Shown: positions 32,165-41,370 of the stretch, piece after piece
Numbering within the stretch: position 1 is the stretch's first letter
Layout of the letters: each line of letters begins with the position of its first letter
Origin: Botrimarina colliarenosi
GTDB lineage: Bacteria; Planctomycetota; Planctomycetia; Pirellulales; Lacipirellulaceae
DNA: 64,000 bases
Direction: 5' to 3'
NCBI RefSeq assembly: GCF_007859955.1
Contig: NZ_SJPR01000005.1
Coordinates: 257,011-321,010, forward strand
Notes under the pieces: model-generated
The model's input: only the letters and a program-made list of their open reading frames with translations
Databases searched by the model: none
What the model was told of the DNA's origin: nothing
Translations under genes and position numbers: made by a program

Positions 32165-34211
32165 CCCGGTCGAGACGCTTTGCGACGAGGCCGAGAGACG
32201 CCTCAAGGCGGGCGAAACGTTGGGCTTGGAAGAGCTGGTCGCCCGCTGCCCATCGCCACGTCGCGAACGATTGGCCGTCGAGCTGCTCCTCTTGGAAATC
32301 GACTATCACCGCCGGGCGGGCGGACTGCCAAGCCGGGGAGATTACTTGTCACGTTACACGCCGCTCGGCGCGCAGGTCGAGGCGGCGTTTTGCGTGATCG
32401 ATCCAGTAGGGCCCGAGGCCGCCGCGGCTAGCCGGGCGCTTGGTTCGCTCGCCGAGGGTCAGTCGTTCACTCACTACCAGCTCCAGCGCCGCTTGGGAGC
32501 CGGCGCTACTAGCGAGGTCTGGAAGGCGACCGACCGGATGACGGGCCGCGAGGTGGCCCTCAAAATCCCCCGCTGGCCCGAGCAGTCCATCGACCAGCGG
32601 CTTCGGTTCTTGCGTGAAGCGCGGGCGTTGTCTCGGCTGCGGCACCCGGGGGTGGTGACGCTCTACGAACTGGGCCGCGACAACGCGCTCCCCTACCTAG
32701 CGATCGAGCTCGTCGAAGGGGGGACGCTGCGTGAAGTCATCCAGCAAGGAGCTGTGCAGCCCCGCACCTCCGCCGCGATCGGCCGCGCCGTTGCGTCGGC
32801 CCTCCACCACGCCCACCAACAAGGCGTGCTGCACCGCGACGTGAAGCCCGGCAATATTCTCTTGCGCGGCAAGAGCGATCCGGTGCTAACCGACTTCGGC
32901 CTCGCCAAGGACCACCGCGACAGCGGCGACCTCACCGAGCAAGGCGACGTGCTGGGGACGCTCGCTTACATGGCCCCCGAACAAGCGACGGGGCGTTCCT
33001 GGGAGGCTGACGAGCGCGCCGACGTGTACGGCGTCGGCGCCGTTTTGTTTGAAGCGGTAACCGGCGTGCCGCCGACGCGATCGACCGCCGGTTCGCCCCC
33101 CAGCGTCCGCGAAGGGCAGGACCCGCGCCGGGTCTTGCCGAGCCTGCCGCGAGACCTAGCGGCGATCGTCCATAAGGCGACGCAGCCGCGACCCAGCGAC
33201 CGTTACCCGAGCGCGGCCGATCTCGCCAACGACCTCGAACGGTTCCTCGGCGGGCGCCCCGTCGTCGCCCGTTACCCGACACGCCTGCGTCGTGCCCTAC
33301 GACGCGTCGCCGGATCGTGGACGGCGGCGGCTTTCCTCCTCGGCGGGCTTACCCTGGCGCTTGGCTTGCTAGTCGCCTCGCCGCTTCCAGACAGCCGTCG
33401 CGATGTGAAGCTCTCCGTCAATCCGCCGAACGCACGCGTCGCGTTTGTGCCCCTGACGGAGTGGGGGACGGGAGCCGAGCCGCGCGGCGTCACCTTCGCC
33501 AGTGGAACCGGCGAACTGTCTGCCCGCCTTTTGCCCGGATCGTATTACGTCATCGCCGTTGCTCCCGACGGCCGTTTCCACGAAGTGCAGCGCTACGTCC
33601 CCGAAGCCAACGCCGAAGTAGCGCGCCCCGGCGCGTATCGCCAGACCGAACGCCTTCCGGCGGGTGGCGTTCGCTTGAAGGCGATCGACATCCCGCCCGC
33701 GACCGTTACTCAAGCCATGACGCGGTTCGCGGGGGCCGACAGTTACACTCCCGGCGGTGAGCGTTTGGCGCTGAAGAACGCCGGCTACCTCATCGCTCCG
33801 TTCGACATCGATCGTCGCGAACACCAAGAGGCCGTCGGCGACGGCGTCGCTTGGATAGGCGCCTACTACGAAGCCGTCGATGCGGCCGAGCGTGCCGGCA
33901 AACGCCTGCCGACGGAACTCGAATACGAGTTCGCTGCGCTGGCGCCGAGCGACGCTACGTTCGATCGGCTGACGGCGGAGGCGGATGTAAGCGGCCTAGT
34001 AACGGGCTTAGCCGAGTGGGCGACGCCGGTAGACAATCTCGATCCGGCGCGGCCGCCGGAGCATGCGGTGGCTTGGGGAGGTGATGACATGGCGGGACCG
34101 CCCGGTTCTTTGAGCCGTACCTATCTCCCCGAGGTTGTCTCGGCGCCCGCGGTCGGCTTTCGCGGCGCGCGCAGCGCGGCGCCGCTGTTCCGTTACCAGC
34201 AGATGCGTTGA
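32151..34211 (+). CDS. Ser/Thr protein kinase with membrane segment and FGE-like C-terminus
   Basis: A 686-residue protein. The N-terminal helical region (1-100) is typical of planctomycete kinases. The kinase domain (about 105-365) has the Gly loop LGAGATSEVWKA, Lys in VALKIPR, HRDVKPGNILL and TDFGLAK, all intact. One membrane helix lies near 395-415 (AAFLLGGLTLALGLLVASP). The extracellular part ends in an FGE/SUMF1-like segment (AEWATPVDN, VGFRGARS), but without visible catalytic cysteines. It overlaps the sigma-factor gene, suggesting a common pathway. Confidence 0.85.
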   Translation: MNDADPVETLCDEAERRLKAGETLGLEELVARCPSPRRERLAVELLLLEIDYHRRAGGLPSRGDYLSRYTPLGAQVEAAFCVIDPVGPEAAAASRALGSLAEGQSFTHYQLQRRLGAGATSEVWKATDRMTGREVALKIPRWPEQSIDQRLRFLREARALSRLRHPGVVTLYELGRDNALPYLAIELVEGGTLREVIQQGAVQPRTSAAIGRAVASALHHAHQQGVLHRDVKPGNILLRGKSDPVLTDFGLAKDHRDSGDLTEQGDVLGTLAYMAPEQATGRSWEADERADVYGVGAVLFEAVTGVPPTRSTAGSPPSVREGQDPRRVLPSLPRDLAAIVHKATQPRPSDRYPSAADLANDLERFLGGRPVVARYPTRLRRALRRVAGSWTAAAFLLGGLTLALGLLVASPLPDSRRDVKLSVNPPNARVAFVPLTEWGTGAEPRGVTFASGTGELSARLLPGSYYVIAVAPDGRFHEVQRYVPEANAEVARPGAYRQTERLPAGGVRLKAIDIPPATVTQAMTRFAGADSYTPGGERLALKNAGYLIAPFDIDRREHQEAVGDGVAWIGAYYEAVDAAERAGKRLPTELEYEFAALAPSDATFDRLTAEADVSGLVTGLAEWATPVDNLDPARPPEHAVAWGGDDMAGPPGSLSRTYLPEVVSAPAVGFRGARSAAPLFRYQQMR

Positions 34212-34224
34212 ACAGCGTCCCCCC

Positions 34225-35004
34225 TTATTCCACGGGCTGATCGGGGCTCACCAGCAGCGCCACTACCTCGGTCGGCTCGCGATCGCCAGCAAACCGGTGA
34301 GCAAACCGGCGGCAGTAGGGCTGGCCCTCGACGGCCGGCTGGGTCGCGTCAGCCGCGAGGACGACGTTGTCGGCCGGATCGGCGTCCAAAAATTCCATCC
34401 CGCTCGCCACGGCAAGGGTCAGCGGCTCGCTCTCGCCCCCTTCGGCGGAGAAGTGAACCGTGATGTCGGCCCTGAAAGCCCGGACGTAAGCGTCGCGCCC
34501 ATCGATAACGCCGCGAAGGGTGAAGTCTTGAACGACGGCCGTGGCGGGCCGCTCGCCGCTCGGGAAGAGAGCGAAGTAAGCGGGATTGCTGTTGCTGAGG
34601 GTATGCAGCGCGAAGTCGGCGGCGTAGGGCGCGGTTATCGACCAAATCGGCGTTGGGGGATCGGCTTCCTCCGGCTCGCCCGTGGCCGGCGCCGGCCGGG
34701 AATAGGCGTTGGGCTGGCACTCCCCGAGGCTGCAAGACTGCGCCGGTAGTCCCGGCGCGCCCGTCACATAGGAGTAGGAAGGGGGGCTGCAATCGCCTTG
34801 CCCCTCGGGCGACTCACACGTCGCGCGACGCTCGACCTTGTAGAGGAAATAGCTGCCGTAGTTGGCGACGGGGTTGAGGCGACAGACACAATTCGTCCCC
34901 TGCGCGGCGCCCGGCGTGGGGCACAGCAAGAGCGTCCCCGTCGAGAGCAGCAGCGTCACCCGAGCGATCCTATCGGGCCGAAGAACAAGTCGCTTGGAAG
35001 GCAT
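34225..35004 (-). CDS. Secreted Cys-rich hypothetical protein
   Basis: A 259-residue protein with a signal peptide (residues 12-35, ARVTLLLSTGTLLLCPTPGAA, cleavage near AQG). The mature part has six or more cysteines (CVCRL, CESPEGQGDC, QSCSLGEC, YCRRF). A likely beta-sandwich follows. It belongs to the minus-strand cluster with the DUF1559 and PEP-CTERM genes. No family recognised. Confidence 0.6.
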   Translation of the reverse strand: MPSKRLVLRPDRIARVTLLLSTGTLLLCPTPGAAQGTNCVCRLNPVANYGSYFLYKVERRATCESPEGQGDCSPPSYSYVTGAPGLPAQSCSLGECQPNAYSRPAPATGEPEEADPPTPIWSITAPYAADFALHTLSNSNPAYFALFPSGERPATAVVQDFTLRGVIDGRDAYVRAFRADITVHFSAEGGESEPLTLAVASGMEFLDADPADNVVLAADATQPAVEGQPYCRRFAHRFAGDREPTEVVALLVSPDQPVE

Positions 35005-35120
35005 GGCGATGGGGGGGTAGGTTCGAGCAGAGGTTGGCCGTTCAGTTCAGCGTCGCTTCATCACTTCAATCGTCAGTCGATGGTGTATCCCGCCACCCCC
35101 GCTCAACAATGACTTAATGG

Positions 35121-36110
35121 TTAAGGAAAAGCCGGCGCGCCGGCGTCGTCTCGCGTGGCGAGGCGCCTTAGCTCATCAACGGCAAGCGTGTCGGCGATCG
35201 CCCGCACCGAGCCGTCCACCAGCGCCGCCTGGACGACGCCAGGGTGAGGCGAGACGAGCGGGTTGTTGGGGCCGCGGTTGTCGAGCACGCCCGGGAGCTC
35301 GTATTCACGGCGGTTGAGGGCATGACGAACGGTGGTGATGTTGTAGGCCGGGCTGATCCCGCCGTACGCCGGAGGCACGCCGGGCGAGGCCGTGCCGGCG
35401 ACCCACCCCTGGTAGAGGCCGCCGTCGATCCGGTAGGGGTAGCCGGCGGCCGAATAGACGTAGTCCGACTGCTCCGCGACCAGCAGCGTGTGCGACGCCC
35501 CGTCGGTCAGCTCTCGTAGCGCCACCGCTCGCCCCGGCGGCAACATGCCCCCGGAACCGATCCAACCGTCTGGCTGGGGCAGGCAGCACCTCGACACCCG
35601 CTGATCGCCGCGATCGTCATCGCCCGCCGCCCCGGCGACGCCGACGTAGCTAGGGACGGCCAGCAGAGTTTGGGAGACGCCGTAAGCGTCGATCGCCGGG
35701 AGGGGGGAGGAGGGACAACGCAAGACCGGCAAACTCTTGCCGGCGACTACTCGCCGATTGGCGACATGCAGCCCGACTTCGCCGCTGTGCAGGGAGCGGC
35801 GGTCGTAGGCGTCGAATAGCGCGTCTTCTTCAAGGTGAGGGAGCGTCGCGACGATCCAAGACACCCCCATCGTCCGGTAAGGCGCCGACGCGGCGCCCAC
35901 TGGGAACTCGCGCAGCGCCGCTTCATGGCTAGCCAGCGCGACCGCGAGCTGGCGGAGATGGTTCTTGCACGAGGCGGCCCGCGCCGATTCACGCGACGAC
36001 TGGACCGCCGGGAGGAGTAGCGCCATCAACACGCCGAGGATCGCGGCTGCTACCAGCAGCTCGACCAGCGTAAAACCCGACCCGCGCTGCGGTGTCGTCT
36101 TAGAGGGCAT
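35121..36110 (-). CDS. DUF1559 prepilin-type protein, copy 1
   Basis: A 329-residue protein with the prepilin cleavage/methylation motif [26 protein letters not shown] at residues 12-37 (Gly before FTLVE). The DUF1559 body follows (SARAASCKNHLRQLAVALASHE). It ends in the H-x-G-x-V-A-F-L-D-G-like segment HPGVVQAALVDGSVRA. Planctomycetes carry tens of these; they form pseudopilin-like surface proteins of unknown role. It overlaps the downstream gene by 11 bases. Confidence 0.9.
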   Translation of the reverse strand: MPSKTTPQRGSGFTLVELLVAAAILGVLMALLLPAVQSSRESARAASCKNHLRQLAVALASHEAALREFPVGAASAPYRTMGVSWIVATLPHLEEDALFDAYDRRSLHSGEVGLHVANRRVVAGKSLPVLRCPSSPLPAIDAYGVSQTLLAVPSYVGVAGAAGDDDRGDQRVSRCCLPQPDGWIGSGGMLPPGRAVALRELTDGASHTLLVAEQSDYVYSAAGYPYRIDGGLYQGWVAGTASPGVPPAYGGISPAYNITTVRHALNRREYELPGVLDNRGPNNPLVSPHPGVVQAALVDGSVRAIADTLAVDELRRLATRDDAGAPAFP

Positions 36111-36987
36111 GGCGGCGTTTCCGCAGGATCGTCGTCAGCAAGGCGACCATCATCACGCCGGCCACGCCGCTCGGCTCAGGGACTCCCGAGGCGGACAGCG
36201 CCATCGCGTCACGCCAGATCGTGTAGTCGGCTGCGTCGACGACGCCATCGCCGTTGCCATCGGCGCTCGAAGGGAAGGTGGCGCCGTAGTCGTTTCGCCA
36301 GACGGCGTAGTCTTGCTCGCACAAATAGCCGTCGAGGAAGTAATCCCCCGCTGGAACCGTGAGCCGCTCCAAACTGAAGGGATCGACAAAGCCGGGCGCC
36401 CAGCCCACCCCGTCGCTGATCAATAGGTTGCCGATGAAGAAATCAATCGACACGGGATCGTTCGGTAACGCCGTTGAGAACAAGGCGAGGGAAGACCCCA
36501 CGAAGGAGACATCCGCGAACCCCGCCGCGTGCGGCTCGCCATTCACCAGCAGCCGCCGCTCGTACGACCACGGGCCCAGCTCGTTGCGACCGAATCTTAA
36601 CACGTCCTCGGGGAAGGTAGGATCGAAGCCCGGGCCGTCGTCAAAGACGGCTGCTGCAAAGCTGTCGTACCTAAACACCAAGGGTCCTACCTCTAGGCGA
36701 AAGCCGCTGACCAGATCGACGGGATAGCCCGCGCAATCCAGGCAGTCCCCCAAGGGCACGCTGTTCGTCACGCCGGTCCGGTAGACGACATGGCCGGTAA
36801 CCGTGTCTGCCGGCCCAATCGAATACCCGAAGACCTCCGCCGTATCGAACAAGCTGCCCGTGAAGCGGAAGGCCACGAGGCTGGTAGCCGCGGCCCCGCC
36901 GCTGCAACAAGCCAAAGCCGCTATCGCCAGCACTACCCTCGCCATGAGTTCACTCGCCGGGTTGCATCGCCTGGAGGAGAGCGGCAT
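36100..36987 (-). CDS. Secreted dockerin/PEP-CTERM protein, copy 1
   Basis: About 295 residues, signal peptide included (MARVVLAIAALACCSGGAAA). A beta-rich body is followed by a dockerin-like EF-hand pair (YAVWRNDYG and [16 protein letters not shown]) and the sorting tail VPEPSGVAGVMMVALLTTILRKRR. The start could be 36987 (GAGG ribosome site 6 bases away) or 36945. The PEP-CTERM tail would be processed by an exosortase-like enzyme and anchor the protein in the envelope. Confidence 0.8.
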   Translation of the reverse strand: MPLSSRRCNPASELMARVVLAIAALACCSGGAAATSLVAFRFTGSLFDTAEVFGYSIGPADTVTGHVVYRTGVTNSVPLGDCLDCAGYPVDLVSGFRLEVGPLVFRYDSFAAAVFDDGPGFDPTFPEDVLRFGRNELGPWSYERRLLVNGEPHAAGFADVSFVGSSLALFSTALPNDPVSIDFFIGNLLISDGVGWAPGFVDPFSLERLTVPAGDYFLDGYLCEQDYAVWRNDYGATFPSSADGNGDGVVDAADYTIWRDAMALSASGVPEPSGVAGVMMVALLTTILRKRRHAL

Positions 36988-37023
36988 CGTAACCCCTCGG
37001 GCGTGAGCGAGCAAATCCGACCG

Positions 37024-37192
37024 GCCCTCCGCCAAGCAGGTCGTCCCCGGCTTCGTCGGTTTCGGAGGGTCGGCTCTCACCCGCTGGCTGGAGCCGATCC
37101 GCCGCAAACCGCCACGAAGCCGGCTGCACCAGCACCTCAACCATCCCTCCCACCACCCCCGGCTTTGCCGGCGAGGGGGCGAGGCCTCTCCA
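37024..37192 (+). repeat. Hairpin repeat family A, copy 3
   Basis: Same unit and orientation as copy 2, with similarity beginning about 20 bases earlier (CTCCGCCAAGCA). It ends 24 bases before the relaxase stop codon, on the side where copy 1 follows relaxase module 1. Confidence 0.85.
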
Positions 37193-37215
37193 AACAGAAC
37201 CAAGCAGCGACCGCG

Positions 37216-38652
37216 CTAGCGATCGACCCCATCGTCCCGCTCACGCCGCTTCTCCAACCGCTCGCGCTCGATCTCCCGCCACCCATCGATCCAGCCAGCG
37301 GCCCGCTTCGCCCCGCGCTGCGGAACCAGCTCCGCAGGTTTCGTCTGCAACGCCGGCGCGGGCGCCGGAACCTCGCGTGCCTTCTCGGCGCGCAAGCCCC
37401 GCAGTTCGTCCCGCAACAGCCGCGCCTTCTCCACCCAAAGCCCGCGCAAGCGCGCCTTCTCTAGCGACTGCGTCAGCACGAGGTCGTTCCGCTCGGCGTC
37501 CAAACGCCGCCGTTCGTTCAGCTCCGCCGCGCGCCGCGCCGCCCGCACCCGTTCCTTAAGCCGCCGCTCTTCCTCACGCTGCCGCCCCAGCAGCTCCCGC
37601 CGCTCGGAGCCCAGCTTCTTCTCCAAGGCCTCACGCCGCGCCCCCGCGTCGGCCAAAAACTGAAACGCCTCCCCAAACGCCGACAGCCGCCGCTTCCCCT
37701 CCGTGTCCGGGCCCCGCATCAAAGCGGCTAGATCGACCGACCGCAATGCGTTCGAAATCCGCCCGACCAGACGCGTCTCCCGCGCCCCAAACGCCTCCCG
37801 CGCCACCTGCTGCTCGTGCCGCAGTTCGCGCCACTTCGGGCGGTAAGCCTCGCGCGTCGCCGTCACCCGCTTCGCCAAGGCCTGCCACGCCGCTTGAGCG
37901 ATCTTCCGCCGCGAAGCGGCCGCGGTCTCTTGGTGCTTGGCCCAAGCCGCTTTGTGCCGCGCTTCCAAGCGCCGCTGTGCGTCCTTCAGCAGCGCCGCTT
38001 TCCTGCGGTGCTCGGCGCGGATCGCCTCGCGCTTGGTGTTGTCGTTCGCCGCTTGCGCCGCCTCGTGCACGGCCCGCGGCTCGTCCTTCGAGCCACGCAC
38101 GTACTCGCCCCGGTCGCGGGCCTCGTTGTTGAGCACCCGCTCTTGGCAGTAAATCTTCCCCCGCTGGCGTTCGTACTCCTCGGCCCACCGCGACGCCTTG
38201 AGCTTCTCAAAGCTCGACGACAGCATCCGTCCGTCGCGTGGATGCACACGGTTGACCATCACGTGCACGTGCGGCTGCGGCCGGTCGTTGTGCGCGACCA
38301 CGAGCGACTGGTGCTCCTGGGCCCCCATCACCCGCAGTACGGTGTGCGCCGCGCGGAGCATCTCGCGCTTATCGAGCTTCGCCGCCTCCTCGGGGTGCCA
38401 GCTGAGCGTGAAGTGCAGCACATGGTCGAGGCTTTTGCGGCCCGTGTTGGGGACGCCCGCCTGCGCCTTGAGCCGCGCCTGATCCATCGAAGTCGCGGCC
38501 ATCACCCGCCACGCCATGTCGGGGTCATGCGTAGCGAGGTTCCGCGTCGAGGTCCAAGCGACCCGCCCCGCGTGGCTGGCGTCGCGCCCCTTCAAGAGAT
38601 ACGAAGCGGTGGACCGAAAATTCTGCCGCTTAGGGTGGATCTTAGGCACCAT
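37216..38652 (-). CDS. Relaxase / mobilization nuclease, module 2
   Basis: A 478-residue relaxase. The start at 38652 overlaps mobC by 11 bases, exactly as in module 1. The N-terminus has FRSTASYLLKGRDASHAGRVAW, with a tyrosine cluster position comparable to module 1. The histidine motif is HNDRPQPHVHVMVNRVHP at about residues 120-137. The rest (180-470) is a long Arg/Glu-rich coiled coil. Sequence similarity to module 1 is limited to the catalytic region, so the two relaxases probably recognise different oriT variants. Confidence 0.85.
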   Translation of the reverse strand: MVPKIHPKRQNFRSTASYLLKGRDASHAGRVAWTSTRNLATHDPDMAWRVMAATSMDQARLKAQAGVPNTGRKSLDHVLHFTLSWHPEEAAKLDKREMLRAAHTVLRVMGAQEHQSLVVAHNDRPQPHVHVMVNRVHPRDGRMLSSSFEKLKASRWAEEYERQRGKIYCQERVLNNEARDRGEYVRGSKDEPRAVHEAAQAANDNTKREAIRAEHRRKAALLKDAQRRLEARHKAAWAKHQETAAASRRKIAQAAWQALAKRVTATREAYRPKWRELRHEQQVAREAFGARETRLVGRISNALRSVDLAALMRGPDTEGKRRLSAFGEAFQFLADAGARREALEKKLGSERRELLGRQREEERRLKERVRAARRAAELNERRRLDAERNDLVLTQSLEKARLRGLWVEKARLLRDELRGLRAEKAREVPAPAPALQTKPAELVPQRGAKRAAGWIDGWREIERERLEKRRERDDGVDR

Positions 38653-39022
38653 CGCCAAGCGCCTCCGCGAGCTTGGCCTCAACCTGATCGAGCACCCGCC
38701 GCAGCTCACCGGGCAACACGCCCCACGTGTCGGGCAGGCTCCGATCGGTATGCAGGTAGCGCGCGACCTGGTTGGCGAGGTTCCCCAGGTTCGAGAGCTG
38801 CACCCCCAAGCGGTTCAGCTCGCTCACCAGCGCCGCGTCGCAGCGCAGCTCGCCCCGCGCCGCCTTCACCGCGTACCCCAGCACACGCCGCCGCGTGTAT
38901 TCTGCTTCGCTGAGCCCCGCCAGTGCGGCTTGCGCCTGCACGTAGCGCTTCTCGGCCAGCGTGAGGTCGGCCCTGACCCCTGTCTGGCGTCGTTCGTGCG
39001 GTTGTTTCTTCGGCCTCGCCAT
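38642..39022 (-). CDS. mobC: MobC-like relaxosome accessory protein, module 2
   Basis: A 126-residue protein. The start at 39022 has a GGAG site 6 bases upstream. The ribbon-helix-helix-like segment VRADLTLAEKRYVQAQAALAG is followed by the MobC signature LVSELNRLGVQLSNLGNLANQVARYL. It is shorter than its counterpart in module 1 and has only one of the repeated N-terminal segments. It would bind the candidate oriT at 39324-39430. Confidence 0.8.
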   Translation of the reverse strand: MARPKKQPHERRQTGVRADLTLAEKRYVQAQAALAGLSEAEYTRRRVLGYAVKAARGELRCDAALVSELNRLGVQLSNLGNLANQVARYLHTDRSLPDTWGVLPGELRRVLDQVEAKLAEALGDGA

Positions 39023-39323
39023 CGCGTCTCCTGTGCGTTCGCTGGCGTCCCCCGCGGGACGCCTTCCGCCGCTCGCCGCCCCAGCAGGGGGCGTAGCGAG
39101 CGACGGAAAATCGCTCCACGACAAGCAGTAAGCCTCGCGTGTCGTGAAGCACTCGGCGCCAAACCTCGGGGGCGCCGTCGTGGGGGCTACGGGGGGCGGC
39201 GACACGCCCCCAGCTCTCGCCAAGCGGCCCCCTTGGTGGGGCCAGCGTTGGCGAGAGGTCGTTGCCAGCGGCCGGTGGTGCACCGGTTCTGGCAGCGACC
39301 CGTGGTCGAGCGGCATGACGCTC

Positions 39324-39430
39324 GCCAGATGCTCCGGAGAAACCCCAGAGGGTTTCGGAGGAGGGGTTTTTCGGCACGAAAAACACATCTGGCGTCCCGT
39401 TGTCTCCGAACTAATTCCACCCCCACCGAC
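39324..39430. other. Candidate oriT, module 2
   Basis: The outer inverted repeat GCCAGATG (39324-39331) / CATCTGGC (39386-39393) encloses a perfect inner hairpin GTTTTTCG-GCA-CGAAAAAC (39366-39384). It is followed by GTCCCGTTGTCTCC and an AT-richer stretch. The same architecture sits upstream of mobC in module 1 (3614-3720). The remainder of the 39023-39602 gap has no supported gene. Confidence 0.6.
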
Positions 39431-39602
39431 CCCCGTCAAGCAGAACCGTTCCCGCCCCACCCTCGATCCATACCACCGTAGGTAATCACCAAGCGCATCC
39501 CGAAGTCACTCCGCGCCAGCCCCCGCCACCCGGCGCCATAACGCCGCCTTCTCCGCCGACGAGATTTTGACCTTCAATTTCCAAGCTCACCGGACAGCTC
39601 CC

Positions 39603-39815
39603 TTACTTCTTCCGCGTCCGCCTCACGCTCGATGACCTCACTTCACGAAGACGGTTCGTCAAGCCGATGCCGGCGGCCAGAGCGCAAGCGGAGGCCAGCC
39701 AAGTAGAGTGGGGGGCTCGCGTCGCGAGCGCCCCTCCATTGCCAGCCCCAACCCCGAGCAGAAAAAAGGCCGTCGCCAGAACGGCGACGGCCACGAGCAC
39801 CGGTCTAGTGCTCAT
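39603..39815 (-). CDS. Possible small membrane protein
   Basis: A 70-residue frame with two hydrophobic segments (VLVAVAVLATAFFLLGVGAG and WLASACALAAGIGL) and a basic tail. It starts inside the last codons of the DUF6876-like gene. A strong terminator-like hairpin overlaps its codons 6-15, which may mean the frame is not translated. Weakly supported. Confidence 0.35.
   Translation of the reverse strand: MSTRPVLVAVAVLATAFFLLGVGAGNGGALATRAPHSTWLASACALAAGIGLTNRLREVRSSSVRRTRKK
39772..39802 (-). terminator. Rho-independent terminator after the DUF6876-like gene
   Basis: On the minus strand GGCCGTCGCCG / CGGCGACGG-type arms with a short TTCT loop are followed by TTTTTT. It lies 3 bases beyond the upstream stop codon. 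Confidence 0.7.
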
Positions 39816-40236
39816 TAGGGAGATAGAGCGTCCAGTGGCGTCCATCGTAGCCCGCCCAGACCTCGATCGAGTCGAGCGGGAAGTCCGTCAGCGGGATCGC
39901 TTGCGTCACGAAGGGCGTCTCGCCTTCGTCGGCGATGGCTGTGAGCACCGCGGTGCTCTGCTGCGGATCGACATTGAGACGCCAGAAGTGCAGCGACCCG
40001 ACACGCGGGTCGTTCTTGACAGCGCGGCGTAGCGCCGGATCGGTCAGCCAGCTGGCGATCGCGTCCACGAGCCAGTAAGCGCCGGCCGCCTCGGCCAAGT
40101 GGCGCACGCCGGGCGTGTAGACCACGCCGCGGCACAGCGGGTGGCGGTAACGCTCGCTGTCGCCGGTGTAGTAGCGGAGGTCCGCTTCGATCGCGGCCGC
40201 TTTGGCGGCGCGTTGGGGGTCGTTGCGTGGTGGCAT
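39805..40236 (-). CDS. DUF6876-like small protein
   Basis: A 143-residue protein. The start at 40236 has a GGAGAAA-type ribosome site. Its core resembles DUF6876 proteins seen on mobile elements: YYTGDSERYRHPL, YTPGVRHLAEAAGAYWLVDAIASW, HFWRLNV, and ending VWAGYDGRHWTLYLPNEH. The WLVDAI and final W-x-LYLP segments are characteristic. Function unknown. It replaces the XRE gene position of module 1. Confidence 0.65.
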   Translation of the reverse strand: MPPRNDPQRAAKAAAIEADLRYYTGDSERYRHPLCRGVVYTPGVRHLAEAAGAYWLVDAIASWLTDPALRRAVKNDPRVGSLHFWRLNVDPQQSTAVLTAIADEGETPFVTQAIPLTDFPLDSIEVWAGYDGRHWTLYLPNEH

Positions 40237-40363
40237 GGTGAGTTTCTCCTTTCGGGGGTTGGGTTGAACCTGCCTCACCCCCGGCTGGGCAGTTCAATGC
40301 ACCCCCCGAAAGGAAGCGTTGCCTCCGTACGGGCATCCCCGCGCGTCCATGGGGCCCCCGTGT

Positions 40364-40396
40364 AAAAAGACCGCCGCGGCTTGCGCCGCGACGGCC
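40364..40396 (-). terminator. Rho-independent terminator of the methyltransferase cassette, module 2
   Basis: The stem GGCCGTCGCGGCG / CGCCGCGGCGGTC-like arms with a CAAG loop are followed by TTTTTA on the minus strand, 19 bases past the methyltransferase stop. It is placed as in module 1. Confidence 0.75.
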
Positions 40397-40414
40397 TGTC
40401 GCTAGAGGATCGCG

Positions 40415-41101
40415 CTACAGCGACCCGGCCTCGAACACGAGGCACTGGTCGTGCAGGCCCGGGATGAAGCTGCTGCGGTACGTCCGCGACGACGACGTGT
40501 TGCCGTACTGCAAGCGGATGATCTCCGTCGCCGCCATCCGCAGGCCCACCTTGGCTGCTTCAGCAACCAAGAGATGCGGCAACGGCTGGAAGACGCCCCG
40601 GTCGCTGTAGCCGCCGATCAAGACGGCGATCTTGCCGCGCCTGGTGAGCGTGCCTTTGCAGTTGCGTAGCACGAGGCGCATTCGTTGCAGGAACGCGTCC
40701 AGGGTCGGGGCTTGCGACAAGCACCTAGCGTCGTCGTTGTAGACGATCTGCCGCCAGTAGGGCGGGTGGAGCCATGCGAAGTCGATCTTGCCAACCGCCT
40801 CGTAGAGGTGCGCGTCGGCCGCGTCCTGGCCGAAGCGCACATCCATCGACACGCACGGGATCGCTAGCTCCGTGCACACGTCGCGGCAGGTGCCGCTACC
40901 GGTCATTGGGTCGAGCACCCGTGCCGGCTGGTAGTATCGCAACAGGTCCCGGATCAGGTAGCCGCCGCAGTTGCCGCGGTACTTGGACGAGCCGTAGGGA
41001 CCACGCTGACGAGCGGCGTGGATGCTCGTCAGTTCGGGCGCAGGGCTGGCGTTGATCGGCGCTGCCGGCAGTTCAATCAGCTGAGGGAAGGGCGCTCTCA
41101 T
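40415..41101 (-). CDS. DNA methyltransferase (AdoMet-dependent), copy 2
   Basis: A 228-residue paralog of the enzyme at 4065-4751. It has equal length and near-identical motifs (DPMTGSGTC, HPPYW) and long identical blocks such as SKYRGNCGGYLIRDLLRYYQ. Differences are scattered, mostly conservative, and include third-position changes in the DNA. Both copies therefore seem maintained by selection. It is the last gene of its cassette, overlapping the previous gene by 4 bases. Confidence 0.8.
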   Translation of the reverse strand: MRAPFPQLIELPAAPINASPAPELTSIHAARQRGPYGSSKYRGNCGGYLIRDLLRYYQPARVLDPMTGSGTCRDVCTELAIPCVSMDVRFGQDAADAHLYEAVGKIDFAWLHPPYWRQIVYNDDARCLSQAPTLDAFLQRMRLVLRNCKGTLTRRGKIAVLIGGYSDRGVFQPLPHLLVAEAAKVGLRMAATEIIRLQYGNTSSSRTYRSSFIPGLHDQCLVFEAGSL

Positions 41102-41370
41102 GACGAGTCTCCTTCTTCGGGGTACAGCACAGCGGCCGCGACGGCGAGCGTCTCCCAGGTGATCCCTTGCGTAGCGTCTTTCTGGTCGTCGATCAGCTGG
41201 AGCACGCTCCAGGCTTGTTCGTCGTCCAGATCAGGGCGGACATCGCGTACGTCCTCGACGCTCCAGATGTGGGCGATCTGCCGACGATTGGCGAGCAATA
41301 ACGCTAGCTCGTCGGCCGGTGCGTCGGCCGGGTTTCCCCGGCCGACGCTGCCCGTGACGGAGGGGCTCAC
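41098..41370 (-). CDS. Small conserved protein of the methyltransferase cassette, copy 2
   Basis: A 90-residue paralog of 4748-5029. The start is a GTG at 41370 (GTGA overlap with the upstream stop), corresponding to the ATGA junction of copy 1. Conserved segments are RRQIAHIWSVEDVRDVRPDL and TWETLAVAAAVLYP. The longer upstream frame read with an ATG has no matching region in copy 1 and is discarded. Confidence 0.75.
   Translation of the reverse strand: MSPSVTGSVGRGNPADAPADELALLLANRRQIAHIWSVEDVRDVRPDLDDEQAWSVLQLIDDQKDATQGITWETLAVAAAVLYPEEGDSS

Noticed and set aside
34225..34749. Plus-strand frame of 204 codons at 34135-34749
   Set aside because: It overlaps the secreted protein gene on the minus strand, which has a signal peptide and paired cysteines.
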